Positions 40,331-49,627 of a stretch of 64,000 bases of DNA are shown here, piece by piece. How positions within the stretch are numbered: position 1 is the stretch's first letter; each line of letters begins with the position of its first letter. Source of the stretch: a virus. Location: IMG/VR virus record IMGVR_UViG_3300005289_000016, positions 186,001-250,000 of that record; one strand, written 5' to 3'. The position numbers and the translations under genes were made by a program. The notes below the pieces were generated by a model. The model saw only the letters and a program-made list of their open reading frames with translations, ran no database searches and was not told the origin of the DNA.

Positions 40331-41317
40331 TCAGATCGCCTTATAGTCGATGGTCAACTCGCCAGTGAAGCGCAGGTTGTCGTCTTTGAAGGTGATCGTC
40401 AGTGTCTCTACTTCGCCAACCGGGACGTTCGTGTAGGTTTGACTGATCACGTCTGCCACGGCTATCGGGAAGCCTGTCTGCAACGCCACCTGCTGCACCA
40501 TGTACAGCGTGGTTGGCTTCGACGGACCCTCTACCAAGAACTGTGCCCCGTTCTGACTCCAACCGAAGTCGTACCGTGTATAAACCAGATCCACCGACCC
40601 CAAGTAGTAACCGTCACCTGTAGCAGTGGCGGTGATCTTGGTATTGTCGTACTGGTAGCCGGAGATCTTCTCAGGCACACCGAACGATGTCAGGGCTGGT
40701 TCCAACGGATACAGTAAGGTTGGGCCGTTGTCCGAAGCCATCTGGTCCAGCAAGCGTGTCTTCGGATCGTTACTGAAGTAGCCAACGGTTCTGAAGCCTA
40801 CCAAGGTCGTGTCTTTGATGACGTCGACCAATTGACGCTGCTTAGGCTTGATGGTGAACGACGTTCCACCGTACAGCAGGAACTGACCCGGGTTGACCGT
40901 GATGGTCTGGCTCCCCACGACAGTCACTGGTGCATCGGCCACTTGCTCCGAACGGTCGTAGAGACCATTGGAGGTCAGGAAGATCTGCATCAACTTGCGA
41001 GTGGTGGTGGGCAGGTCCGCACGGATCGTGGTGCCAAAGCGGGCTTTAAGTGCAGCCATGGCCAGCCGACGATAACGAATGGTTTGCTCACCTGAGTGTG
41101 GCCAGAGTGACACGTGAGCTTTATCACGAGCCACCTTGACCGGAGTCGTAGCGTACTGAGCGTCTGTGGGGTCCGCCGTGACTGCTCCACGCTCAAAGCC
41201 TGACGGATCAACGTCTTTCTTGAGCAGGGTGCTCAGGAGGCGTTCGAACGCCTCCTGGTCGGACTCCTGAAGCGCAGTCAGGGACAACTGCGTTCCATTA
41301 AGGGTTTGTGAAGGCAT
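40331..41317 (-). CDS. Virion protein, paralogue family member
   Basis: 328 residues from the ATG at 41317, overlapping the end of the large gene upstream by 20 bases. The C-terminal 130 residues repeat the family pattern (VDLVYTRYDF, a helix QVALQTGFPIAVADVIS, then NLRFTGELTIDYKAI). The N-terminal half is unrelated and helical (TLLKKDVDPSGFERG...RLAMAALKARFG). Confidence 0.75.
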   Translation of the reverse strand: MPSQTLNGTQLSLTALQESDQEAFERLLSTLLKKDVDPSGFERGAVTADPTDAQYATTPVKVARDKAHVSLWPHSGEQTIRYRRLAMAALKARFGTTIRADLPTTTRKLMQIFLTSNGLYDRSEQVADAPVTVVGSQTITVNPGQFLLYGGTSFTIKPKQRQLVDVIKDTTLVGFRTVGYFSNDPKTRLLDQMASDNGPTLLYPLEPALTSFGVPEKISGYQYDNTKITATATGDGYYLGSVDLVYTRYDFGWSQNGAQFLVEGPSKPTTLYMVQQVALQTGFPIAVADVISQTYTNVPVGEVETLTITFKDDNLRFTGELTIDYKAI

Positions 41318-43487
41318 CGCTTTGAGTCCTGTCGAATAGATCAGCGATTGGCTTGGTTGGCATGGCTGGGATAGTGATCGACTTGCCATTGAGGCTTGCC
41401 AGATCTACACCAGGTTGGGTCACGACGCCGAAGAGGGTGCCCAATGCTACGCCGTGTTGCAGGAACTGGTTCAGTCCTGACAACTCGAACTTCAAGCCAA
41501 GGTCCACGCCCATGTCGTGAGCCGAATGCTGGTCCATGGTTTGGATGGTTACGCCACTGACATCAATCAGCTTGTGCAGCTTGGCCTTCCCGTAGAGTTC
41601 CATTGGGAGCGCTAGGGTGGCCGGGAGCCGCATGTCGTGAGCAGTGTGTCCGCCAGTGTTGTGCCAACGGATGTGCCCCCAGTCAAGCATGACCACGGCG
41701 TCTTCGTTGATCTGCTGGATGTACTGCACGCTGTACGAAGACAGTTGCGACATGATGTTCAGCATGGCTTTCTGGATGTCTTGCAAGGTCAGTGAGGTTC
41801 TCAACTGCAAGCCAGTGGCCTGGTTGATTACCGACAGCATGATCTCGTCCAGTTCAGCCGGAGAATACCCTTCGAAACTCAAGCCACGGTCACGCAGCCA
41901 CGTCGGGTAGTTCTGACCATGGTCCATGTCGACTGGCATGTCAGCATAGAAGCGGTTGGTCATCAACTGCATCTCAGCGTACGTCCACAAGTCTTCCCGG
42001 AAGACGTACAGATCGCGGTGCAGAAGCATGCGTTTCTGAATGTCTTGGCAAACCTTGAGGAAAGCATCCACGGAGACATAGCTGGTGATGTCGACGTTGT
42101 CCTTCAGAGCGGCTCTGATGAACTTATCGGACACATTGGCCCGGGTGGTCATACTGCGCAGCTCATCGAACTCAGGCAACGGCATGCGCCGCACCCGCTT
42201 GGCTCGGATCTGAGGGATCTCCACCATGTCCACGCCTAACCGAAGCATGTACAGGTACTGGTAAACGAGGAATGCTTCCTTCATCGACAGCTTGAAGCTC
42301 TCTCCGCCGTTCGGAAGCTGTAACGTGAGCACCGTTTTATAGATGCCAAGGTCCGCAAAGTAGATCCACTGGTTCAACAACACATCTGCCAGCGTGTAAG
42401 GCTCCGATTCCTTCATGTCAAGCACGTTGGACTCGAGAACTTTGGTGTCCACTTGAGCACTGAGGCTCCGAACAGCCGCTGCCGGGATGTACTGCTCAGC
42501 GTATTCCTCTTCGCCGACGTTGGAACGGGCCAACTTGCGCTGAAGGTCCAGCATTTGACGCGTGTTTTTGAGATCGAGACCCAACGCTGATGGGATACCG
42601 TTGATCGAGGTCCGCATGTACTGGATCTGCGGGTCGAAATCAGTGGTCACGTTGCCATCGTTCTGCTGCAAGGTGTATTCAGCGACCGGGAAGTTACGCT
42701 CGGTCATCACATTGCCGACTAATTCACGGAAGATCTCGTCTTTACCGTTGTTACGCATGATGTAACGGATGTTCCGGTAGAAATAAAGCCGTTGGAACTC
42801 GTTCATCTGGGTGTAGTACTGGTCCAGCGGCCCAAACGACGCCAAGTAGCGACGAATGTGGTAGCTGTGTACCTGAGGTGTGTGGCAGTTCTGAGTCCGG
42901 AGGCTTTTAATAGCTCCCGGCATGGCCATAAAGAGGATACCCAACCGCGCAGCCGTGAAAAGGCTGTTGTTGATGCGGTAATCGTCCTGTGCCCAACGTG
43001 TAAACTGTGCTGTGATCCAGTCTTGCAGCTTTGGAATCAGGTTCGTCTCACGCCCTTCAACCAACGAAGAGTCAAAATAGAGAATACTATGATCCGGCGC
43101 GGCAATTGCCGTGGCCATATCCACCGGGCTCAAAATCCCGTGGATCAACATGTCCTGAGTCGGGTACTTGGTGATCAATTCGGTGTAATACCGAGAGCCG
43201 TATTGGTACTCACGCCAAGTGGCTCGGTGGATGTCCATATTTTCACGTGTGAAGTCGATTTCCTCATGAGTATCCATGGAGGTGACTTTCATCAACGTAT
43301 CGGTCGGGTGATACTGACCATTCAGATTGAGGTAATACTTCCAGGTCTCTGGTGCGTCGTCGAGAACCTCTTTTCCAAGAGCCGACACGCGTCCATTGAT
43401 GACCTGACAAGTAGCCTCATCTTTCACCACAAGAGTGGCGGCCAGTTTGGTCACCGACTCGTGATAGATCTGATAAAGATTACTCAT
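41298..43487 (-). CDS. Large virion structural protein, unknown
   Basis: 729 residues from the ATG at 43487. Mostly helical with many Tyr, Gln and Met; no membrane segment, no enzymatic motif. Head of the virion block and divergent from the portal gene (34-base gap with AGAGGT before the portal ATG). By position and size it could be a neck, head-completion or baseplate protein. Confidence 0.78.
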   Translation of the reverse strand: MSNLYQIYHESVTKLAATLVVKDEATCQVINGRVSALGKEVLDDAPETWKYYLNLNGQYHPTDTLMKVTSMDTHEEIDFTRENMDIHRATWREYQYGSRYYTELITKYPTQDMLIHGILSPVDMATAIAAPDHSILYFDSSLVEGRETNLIPKLQDWITAQFTRWAQDDYRINNSLFTAARLGILFMAMPGAIKSLRTQNCHTPQVHSYHIRRYLASFGPLDQYYTQMNEFQRLYFYRNIRYIMRNNGKDEIFRELVGNVMTERNFPVAEYTLQQNDGNVTTDFDPQIQYMRTSINGIPSALGLDLKNTRQMLDLQRKLARSNVGEEEYAEQYIPAAAVRSLSAQVDTKVLESNVLDMKESEPYTLADVLLNQWIYFADLGIYKTVLTLQLPNGGESFKLSMKEAFLVYQYLYMLRLGVDMVEIPQIRAKRVRRMPLPEFDELRSMTTRANVSDKFIRAALKDNVDITSYVSVDAFLKVCQDIQKRMLLHRDLYVFREDLWTYAEMQLMTNRFYADMPVDMDHGQNYPTWLRDRGLSFEGYSPAELDEIMLSVINQATGLQLRTSLTLQDIQKAMLNIMSQLSSYSVQYIQQINEDAVVMLDWGHIRWHNTGGHTAHDMRLPATLALPMELYGKAKLHKLIDVSGVTIQTMDQHSAHDMGVDLGLKFELSGLNQFLQHGVALGTLFGVVTQPGVDLASLNGKSITIPAMPTKPIADLFDRTQSDAFTNP

Positions 43488-43521
43488 CGTTCGATTTCCA
43501 GACGGATATATAGAGGTAAAC

Positions 43522-46500
43522 ATGACTGACGAAGTACGGCGGTTTACGAGATTCGCTACGAACCGTTCTATTCCGAACGAGGTCAAGGCAGCTATCTCCA
43601 AACTCGGTGCCGATCCCCATGGACCTGGTAACCAACGCAAAAACATGCGGCTACCCGATGGTCGTGTGCTGGCTCACGTTGCCAACACGACCATCGGTAA
43701 CATCCGCGATGCTCGCAACTTGTTCCAAGTCTTGCCGGACATGGACTATGCGCGACAGATCGTCAACTCGGCAACGATCTCCCCGGGTGACTTGACCGAC
43801 ACCAAGGTTCTGTACACGATCAAAGATGCATCCATGGATAGCAACCTCTCTGGGCCTCTGCTCAGGAAGGTACAGGAGTTCTTCGATAATTCCTATAGGA
43901 TTAGGCCGCTGCTGCAACCGATCTTGAACGATGTATTGTTCGAGACAGGTAGCTACCCGATCCTCATTATGCCGGAATCCTCGATCGACCGAATCATCAA
44001 CGCCGACAACTATGGTGGCGTGTCGATGGAATCGGCAGTGGAGACTCTGGACGGTCACCTGCGTCAGGAAACTGATGACAAAGGTAACTACGTGCCATGG
44101 GGTATCTTGGGTAACTCCGGTAATGCTCCAGCCAAGGTCGACAGCTACACCGGTGTGTCGTTTGAAAGCCTGTCGTTCGGCCATGACCGTACCATCGGTA
44201 ACTGGGATGGTGAAGTCAAGGTCTCCAACTTCAAAGTCAGTCTCGAGCAGTTGCTGGTTGACGTAGAAGAGAACAAGGAAGCCCGAACCAAGCTGACCGA
44301 AGCGAGCACCAAGCTGGTCAAACTGGTGGAAGGTAAAGGTTCGACCATTCAGGTGACAGACAACCTGTCCATCCTGAAGCGTCCGATGGTCGTGGATGCC
44401 AAACGCAAGATCGCAGTACGTCGTATCTACGGTGGTAAGCTGCATCAGCGTGCATCGCTTGAGTCTCGTGCTCAGAGCGGTGATAAAGAAGCCATGCGCA
44501 ACTTGGCGGCCGTTGAACGCAGCATGTACCAGAAGCGTCGCTACCAGCACGTTCCGGTGCAGCCGCTGCTGACTCACGCTCAGACTGGCATGGACACCTA
44601 CGGTCACCCGCTGGTCATGCACCTGCCATCTGAATCGGTCATCCCGATCCACGTTCCAGGCAACCCGTCTGAGCACGTCGGCTACTACGTCATGCTCGAC
44701 ATCGACGGTAACCCAATCAACATCGCGGACCAATCGTCGTACATCGATGACATCCGTTCGCAGATGAACAACGTCGACAGTTATGCTTCTCAGATCATCC
44801 AACAAGCCCGCCGGGGCTTCGATGGTTCGGGTGGCATGCAGAACGAGATCGTTGATGAGCTGGGTAAAGTCTACTCCGATACCGTAGAACGTGATCTGTT
44901 GGCACGTCTGCGCAGTGGTGCTCTGTCGGGCAACTACGAGCTGGGTAAGACCGAGAACATCAACCGTATGATGTTTGCTCGCCACATGAAAGGTCAGAAG
45001 ACCGTCATGTTGTTCGTTCCGCCAGAGATGATGACCTACATCGCCTTTGACTACAACGAATTCGGCGTTGGTAAGTCGGTGCTGGAAGACGGCAAGATCC
45101 TCGGGTCGATCCGTGCTTCGATCATGTTGGCCAACACCCTGGCTACTCTGAACAACGCTGTCGGTGGCAAGACCATCGAGATCGAGTTGGACCCTGAAGA
45201 TGAAGACCCAGTGTCGACGGTGGAGTTCATGCTCTCCGAACACGCTAAGGTTAACAGCCAAGGCTTCAGCAAGATCATCGGCTCTACCCACCCGTTGGGC
45301 TTGGCCGATCAGATCCAGAACCATGGTGTGAACGTGGTGGTCTCCGGTAACAGCCGGTACCCTGAAACCAAGTTCAACGTCAACCAGCGCGAAGGGCAGA
45401 ACAAGCCAGTCGATGCTGATTTCGAAGAAACCATGCGTCGTCGTCACATCCAGATGTTCGGTCTATCGCCGGAGGTCATGGAAGGTATCAACCAGACTGA
45501 CTTTGCAACCACGGTGGTTCAGAACAACCTGATGCTGTTGAAGCGGGTGATCCAGAACCAAGAGAAGTTCGAGCCGTTCCTGACGGACTTCGTACGCCGT
45601 TACGTGTTGAACTCGGGGATCTTCCTGACCGAGATGCGTCAACTGATTACCGACAACAAGCAGTACCTGCCAGAGCACATCACCCAAGACCCGGCACTCA
45701 GCGGGGACGAAGGGCTGCAAGTGGACGCGTTCCTTTACGAGTTCATCGAAGCACTGTGCGTTGGTCTGCCAGCTCCAGAAGTGGGCGACATCAAGAAGTC
45801 CATGGATTCCTTCGATGCCTACTCCGAAGCGTTGGACAAGGTCATCGACGCCTACCTCAACGAAGAGATGTTTGCTGCGGATACGTCCATCGGCATGGAA
45901 GAGCTCATTCCAAACATCAAAGCCGTTGTCAAGGCGGAGTTCCAACGTCGCTGGCTGCGTCACAACAACGTCATGCCAGAACTCGATGTGTTCAACACGG
46001 TCACCGAAGAAGAAGGCTCTCCAGTCTTCGATCTGCTGGAGGCTACTGTCGAGCATGTGGACGGTCTCAACAACTCGATCTCCGAGTACGTCAAGCGGGT
46101 GGTTAAGGCTGCCAAGCGTCGTGCGAAGGTGCTGGAGAAGATTGCTACCGAGAAGGCTGACTTGGAAACTGCGAAGAACTCTGCTACTGATGCTGCTACT
46201 GGCGGCGATGGTGGTCTGGGCGATGGCACTGATCCGACGTTGGATGCAGATCCAAACGCCGATCCTAGCCTGGACGGTGGTGACGGAATGGACTTCGACA
46301 CTGATCCGAATGCCGACCCAGATGCAGATCCTGATCTGGCTGATCCAAACGCAGATCCAGATGCCGACCCGAACGCTGACCCAATGGCGGACTTGGATGC
46401 CGATCCTGACGCGGACCCGGCAGATCCAGATGCTGCTGACCCTAATGCCGATCCGGCAGCAGAGTTGGGTGATGCGTCTGACGTAGCGACCCTTGATGCT

Positions 46501-47427
46501 CCTGAGGGTGGTGAGGCTGCTGATCCTGCATTGGCAGACGTTGATGCACCGGTTGACCCAGATGCTGATCCTGACGCGGCTCCAGAGGTTCCTGATCTGG
46601 ATGCTGAGCCAGGTGAACCTACTGATCCGGATCTGGACATTCCAGGACCAGACGCAGAGCCTGCTACTCCAGAGGCACCAGCAGAACCGGATGCTGACGC
46701 ACCGATCCCTGATGTAGAACCAGATGCTGAACCTGCACCTGAAGTCGACCTTGACGCCCCTGAGCCAGAGGCCGATGCAGCCGCTCCTGATGCAGAACCG
46801 GTTGATCCGGACACTGCTCCTCAGGATGGTGATGTAGAAGCTGTACCTGACACCACGCTGGGCGGTAACAACCTTGATGTAGCGGATCTGGATGCTGCGG
46901 ACACTGCTGCTGCTGAGGTTGATGCTGAGAACCCAGACTTGGCTCCTGAGCCACCTGTGGAAGAGACCGCTGATGCTGAACCTGCGGAGCTGGACATCCC
47001 TGACCCAGATGCTGAACCGACCGACCCTGTCGATCCAGAAGCGCCTGTAGAAGAGGAACCAGCTGAGGTTGATCCTGATGCCCCAGTGGTAGAAGACACT
47101 GATCCGATAGATCCGGATGCAGAGCCTACTGACCCCGTTGATCCTGACGTGGACCCAGTAGACCCTGTTGATCCAGTCGATCCTGATGCACCGGTTGAAG
47201 AACCAGAGCCTGAGGATGGATCTGATCCAGTAGAGCCTGCTCCTGAGGTAGATCCGGATGCCGATCCCGATGCTCCAGTAGTTGAGGAGGAAGAGGAGGA
47301 ATCCGAAGAGGATAAGGAAGCCAGCAAGAATAAGCGTAAAGCTGATGCGGCTATCAAAGCGCTGAAGCTCCCTAACGAAGGGGGCATTCTTGATGGACTG
47401 CCTGACAACCCTGCACCTAAGGTGTAA
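43522..47427 (+). CDS. Portal-like protein with long acidic tail
   Basis: 1301 residues. Residues 1-890 resemble large portal proteins: a region ending EETMRRRHIQMFGLSPEVMEGINQTDFATTVVQNNLMLLKRVIQNQEKFEPFLTDFVRRYV is typical of portal stem and wing. VSMESAVE (about 172) and VSFESLSFG (about 212) match the S-x-E pattern of the capsid. Residues about 905-1260 are nearly all Asp, Pro, Ala and Glu (DPDADP, VDPVDP), followed by a Lys/Ala-rich end. phiKZ's portal (gp129) is near 870 residues, so the extra ~400 are the acidic tail. It would form the packaging channel; the tail is unusual. Confidence 0.78.
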   Translation: MTDEVRRFTRFATNRSIPNEVKAAISKLGADPHGPGNQRKNMRLPDGRVLAHVANTTIGNIRDARNLFQVLPDMDYARQIVNSATISPGDLTDTKVLYTIKDASMDSNLSGPLLRKVQEFFDNSYRIRPLLQPILNDVLFETGSYPILIMPESSIDRIINADNYGGVSMESAVETLDGHLRQETDDKGNYVPWGILGNSGNAPAKVDSYTGVSFESLSFGHDRTIGNWDGEVKVSNFKVSLEQLLVDVEENKEARTKLTEASTKLVKLVEGKGSTIQVTDNLSILKRPMVVDAKRKIAVRRIYGGKLHQRASLESRAQSGDKEAMRNLAAVERSMYQKRRYQHVPVQPLLTHAQTGMDTYGHPLVMHLPSESVIPIHVPGNPSEHVGYYVMLDIDGNPINIADQSSYIDDIRSQMNNVDSYASQIIQQARRGFDGSGGMQNEIVDELGKVYSDTVERDLLARLRSGALSGNYELGKTENINRMMFARHMKGQKTVMLFVPPEMMTYIAFDYNEFGVGKSVLEDGKILGSIRASIMLANTLATLNNAVGGKTIEIELDPEDEDPVSTVEFMLSEHAKVNSQGFSKIIGSTHPLGLADQIQNHGVNVVVSGNSRYPETKFNVNQREGQNKPVDADFEETMRRRHIQMFGLSPEVMEGINQTDFATTVVQNNLMLLKRVIQNQEKFEPFLTDFVRRYVLNSGIFLTEMRQLITDNKQYLPEHITQDPALSGDEGLQVDAFLYEFIEALCVGLPAPEVGDIKKSMDSFDAYSEALDKVIDAYLNEEMFAADTSIGMEELIPNIKAVVKAEFQRRWLRHNNVMPELDVFNTVTEEEGSPVFDLLEATVEHVDGLNNSISEYVKRVVKAAKRRAKVLEKIATEKADLETAKNSATDAATGGDGGLGDGTDPTLDADPNADPSLDGGDGMDFDTDPNADPDADPDLADPNADPDADPNADPMADLDADPDADPADPDAADPNADPAAELGDASDVATLDAPEGGEAADPALADVDAPVDPDADPDAAPEVPDLDAEPGEPTDPDLDIPGPDAEPATPEAPAEPDADAPIPDVEPDAEPAPEVDLDAPEPEADAAAPDAEPVDPDTAPQDGDVEAVPDTTLGGNNLDVADLDAADTAAAEVDAENPDLAPEPPVEETADAEPAELDIPDPDAEPTDPVDPEAPVEEEPAEVDPDAPVVEDTDPIDPDAEPTDPVDPDVDPVDPVDPVDPDAPVEEPEPEDGSDPVEPAPEVDPDADPDAPVVEEEEEESEEDKEASKNKRKADAAIKALKLPNEGGILDGLPDNPAPKV
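46237..47300 (+). repeat. In-frame Asp-Pro/Ala acidic repeat tract
   Basis: About 350 codons of imperfect GAT-CCN-GAT-GCN units, giving DPNADP, DPDADP, DPVDPVDP and PEAPVEE strings, interrupted by Gly- and Leu-containing spacers. Same type as 10381-10650 but three to four times longer. Confidence 0.9.
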
Positions 47428-47438
47428 CTGAATAGGGA

Positions 47439-47462
47439 GGAGCCTTCGGGCTCCTTCTTATG
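47439..47462 (+). terminator. UUCG-loop hairpin with TTATG tail
   Basis: GGAGCC TTCG GGCTCC (47439-47454) followed by TTCTTATG. Ends the portal transcript. Confidence 0.75.
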
Positions 47463-47613
47463 TTGTCTCTGTAATTTAATCCGAGTCGTCCTGATCCTCT
47501 GAGTAATTTCGAAATGCTATAAAAAGCATTGTCGGAGTGTAGCGGAGACAATGCGCTAGCGGAGGAGCGAAGCGACGACCTCTCTTATTCTTTATAGTGA
47601 ACTGGGGACAAGG
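47463..47613 (+). other. Gene-free spacer with stem-loop and GC repeats
   Basis: Holds an 8-bp inverted repeat GCATTGTC / GACAATGC (47526-47554, 13-base loop) followed by GCGCTAGCGGAGGAGCGAAG-type GC-rich sequence, between AT-rich flanks (CTATAAAAAGC and TTATTCTTTATAG). No frame. May be a promoter/operator or an RNA element. Confidence 0.5.
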
Positions 47614-47826
47614 ATGATTAACATCAACATCGTAGCTGACATCCTGTTACTCATTGCATTGGCCATCAGTGCTGGGTGCAGTGCGTGGGTAGATGGTTAC
47701 GTCAAACAAAAGAAACTAGAGGCTGTCACCGGAGCAGCTACCTTTGCCAGCACGTTACAGCTCCTCTTGTGTCTCATGCTCGTTGCCAAGATTGCAGTCC
47801 AGTTATCGCAAGGGGGTATCCGATGA
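47614..47826 (+). CDS. Small two-pass membrane protein
   Basis: 70 residues: transmembrane segments about 5-22 (NIVADILLLIALAISAGC) and 47-62 (TLQLLLCLMLVAKIAV), with a basic KQKK loop between them. Overlaps the next gene by four bases (ATGA). Three overlapping small genes (47614, 47823, 48035) form one operon. Confidence 0.8.
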   Translation: MININIVADILLLIALAISAGCSAWVDGYVKQKKLEAVTGAATFASTLQLLLCLMLVAKIAVQLSQGGIR

Positions 47827-48038
47827 ACTCTATCGGCATGATCATCATGTTGGTATTCTGTTGTCTCATTCATCAGCACTTGGGTCGTTTAATCCGGTTG
47901 CTGAACTATACCCACATCCGAGAGGAGATGAGACCTCTGCGCGGGATACGGTTGGTGATGGCAGGGTTCATCATTACCTATGCTGTATTGCTGATTAGAC
48001 GTCATATCGACTTTGTTAACTTGGAATTCCTGTTATGA
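47823..48038 (+). CDS. Small membrane protein
   Basis: 71 residues from the ATG at 47823, inside the stop of the previous gene. Hydrophobic segments at about 3-18 (SIGMIIMLVFCCLIHQ) and 42-58 (GIRLVMAGFIITYAVLLI). Coupled to both neighbours; probably works with the other small membrane protein. Holin/antiholin-like in form, but function unknown. Confidence 0.8.
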   Translation: MNSIGMIIMLVFCCLIHQHLGRLIRLLNYTHIREEMRPLRGIRLVMAGFIITYAVLLIRRHIDFVNLEFLL

Positions 48039-48346
48039 GTGAAGCCGTCAAGCAAGAACTGAAGCGCATTGATGCTGAGATCGCTTACATCGACAAGATC
48101 ATGTTGGCTATCCGTGAAGCGGCTGAAGAGAAGCGCCGCACCATGCACACCAAGCACCTAGAGTTCTGCCCGGATTCTCATCAACTCATGGAGCGCTTGG
48201 AGATCAAACGGGATGGTCTTCGGTCACGGCGTAGAAAGACTGAGATCTTCGAGGACATGCCTGAACGAAGGGCTGCTCTACGAGGTATCGCCGGCGCCCC
48301 TGCTCCAGTAGACGAACCTCCAGCCTCCCATTTCGTCATTCTTTGA
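48035..48346 (+). CDS. Small coiled-coil protein
   Basis: 103 residues, ATGA-coupled to the upstream gene. A long charged helical hairpin (KQELKRIDAEIAYIDKIMLAIREAAEEKRR ... HQLMERLEIKRDGLRSRRRKTEIFEDM) and a Pro/Ala tail. Likely a cytoplasmic partner of the two membrane proteins. Confidence 0.8.
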   Translation: MSEAVKQELKRIDAEIAYIDKIMLAIREAAEEKRRTMHTKHLEFCPDSHQLMERLEIKRDGLRSRRRKTEIFEDMPERRAALRGIAGAPAPVDEPPASHFVIL

Positions 48347-48383
48347 ATTCTACTCAAAAGAATCTTGGCCCTACATCACTCTA

Positions 48384-48415
48384 GTGTCAACGATCGTTGC
48401 GATGTCTGTTGACAC
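48384..48415. promoter_or_regulatory. Inverted repeat in intergenic region
   Basis: Eight-base arms GTGTCAAC / GTTGACAC separated by 16 bases that contain a smaller AACGATCGTT palindrome. Shape fits a repressor operator or an RNA hairpin. It lies after the gene ending at 48346 and before a possible short gene at 48599. Confidence 0.45.
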
Positions 48416-48598
48416 CCACAATGCACAGTAAACCGGAGCAAGTGGTAAATAAATACTACGTCAGGTAATGATGTAGGAGAAGGTACCAGTCTCCGAAGGC
48501 AGCATCAGGCGCGCGGTCTGGCAATAGCCACCGCCCCTGACTGCCAATATGCCGTCGTGCAAAATCGTTCCTCTATCAGACACTATGGGAAGACCATT

Positions 48599-48793
48599 AT
48601 GGTAAATGCCGTAGAACCACGTCGCCGTAGCAGTGATCAGATTGTCGACACCATTTATGATGATCACTTGAAAGAAATGGAGATCAATAGCCCCGCAGCC
48701 CTCTCCCTTGTAAGACGGCTGTTGCAGGACTCTGTAGTCTTTCCAGTGACCTCCCCTAACCGTTACGGTAAACCGCTGCAACCAACGACGTAG
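48599..48793 (+). CDS. Possible small basic protein
   Basis: 64 residues with GGAAG six bases before the ATG. N-terminal basic stretch (VEPRRRSSDQ) followed by a helix (IVDTIYDDHLKEMEINSPAALSLVRRLLQ). The minus strand is also open here (see rejected items), and the 600-base interval is poor in clear genes, so this is a moderate call. Confidence 0.45.
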   Translation: MVNAVEPRRRSSDQIVDTIYDDHLKEMEINSPAALSLVRRLLQDSVVFPVTSPNRYGKPLQPTT

Positions 48794-48876
48794 GCCCTAC
48801 CCGTTCTAATCACACGCTAGACTCGTTAACGCAGTCTCCTTTTAGCGATACCCCAGTCACCTGCCATGTTGCGGGT

Positions 48877-48914
48877 CTACTCCCCATCTCCTAAAAGAGG
48901 ATGATGGGGAGTAG
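48877..48914 (+). terminator. Strong hairpin before the exonuclease gene
   Basis: Stem CTACTCCCCATC / GATGGGGAGTAG with an inner TCCT/AGGA, 12 bp plus, followed by GGGTATGTCTCTTTC. A TATG again follows. It may end the preceding RNA or shape the leader of the gene at 48956. Confidence 0.65.
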
Positions 48915-48955
48915 GGGTATGTCTCTTTCACCCACAATAAACTAGGAGTAACACA

Positions 48956-49609
48956 GTGCACGTCAACCTTTATACCGACACGGAGTTCAACAGTGGAGGC
49001 GGTAAGCTGCTCTCTGCTGCTATGGTGAGCAGTCAAGGCCATCGTTGGTACGAGGCGATCCACCTGCCGGAAGATGTGAAGCTGGACTACTGGCCCAAGC
49101 ATCACGTGATCCCGGTACTGGGCAAGGCACAGATCACCCGGGATGCGATGTTGGAATCCCTGCTTCAGTTCCTCTGCCAGTTCGACAGTGTCACACTGGT
49201 GATCGACAACAACACTGACGCTAACCACTTCGCCAAGCTGTTTGAAGAAGTCAAAGCACCTGTGTTGATCGACATGTTGTTTGTTCGTCCTACCAAGGCG
49301 GTCAAGCACGTGTCCAAAGTCCCACACAACGCTCTCAGCGACGCTTACGGCTTGATGGAAGCGGTACTGGGGTCAACGGTGGTCGATCAACGTGGCGTCT
49401 CACCACGGGCCGTTTATACGGCTCTTGAACAACGTCGTCTGGGTCTCAATGTCATCAACAGCGAATTCAAGTTCGTGGACCTTGATGCCAACGGCGATGT
49501 CATCGTAGAAGTCTTCCCTGTGAAGACCAGCAACCGCACCACAGTAGATCGTTGGACCGATAACTACAATCACGCTATCGGTTCGATCCTGCTCACCCTA
49601 CCCGCATAA
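48956..49609 (+). CDS. DnaQ-like 3'-5' exonuclease
   Basis: 217 residues with a GTG start seven bases after AGGAG. DEDDh motifs: Exo I D8 and E10 in YTDTEF, Exo II in TLVIDNNTDANHF (about residues 81-93), Exo III PHNALSDAYGL (about 123-133) with the catalytic His and Asp. Such enzymes trim 3' ends of DNA or RNA with two Mg ions (polymerase proofreading, oligoribonuclease, RNase T). As a stand-alone protein without a polymerase nearby, its substrate is open. Confidence 0.82.
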   Translation: MHVNLYTDTEFNSGGGKLLSAAMVSSQGHRWYEAIHLPEDVKLDYWPKHHVIPVLGKAQITRDAMLESLLQFLCQFDSVTLVIDNNTDANHFAKLFEEVKAPVLIDMLFVRPTKAVKHVSKVPHNALSDAYGLMEAVLGSTVVDQRGVSPRAVYTALEQRRLGLNVINSEFKFVDLDANGDVIVEVFPVKTSNRTTVDRWTDNYNHAIGSILLTLPA

Positions 49610-49627
49610 CCACCTCGGAGCACCATC

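Noticed and set aside
43651-45447. 598-codon minus-strand frame opposite the portal gene
   Set aside because: Antisense to a well-supported gene; composition typical of shadow frames.
46237-47300. CRISPR array or DNA tandem repeat
   Set aside because: Repeats are short, in frame, codon-degenerate and without unique spacers; they encode an acidic protein tail.
48461-48781. 106-codon minus-strand frame in the sparse region after 48346
   Set aside because: The translation looks fairly protein-like, but it needs a TTG start without ribosome-binding site and uses many rare codons (AGG, ATA). Kept only as a possible decayed gene; the plus-strand frame at 48599 has the better start.
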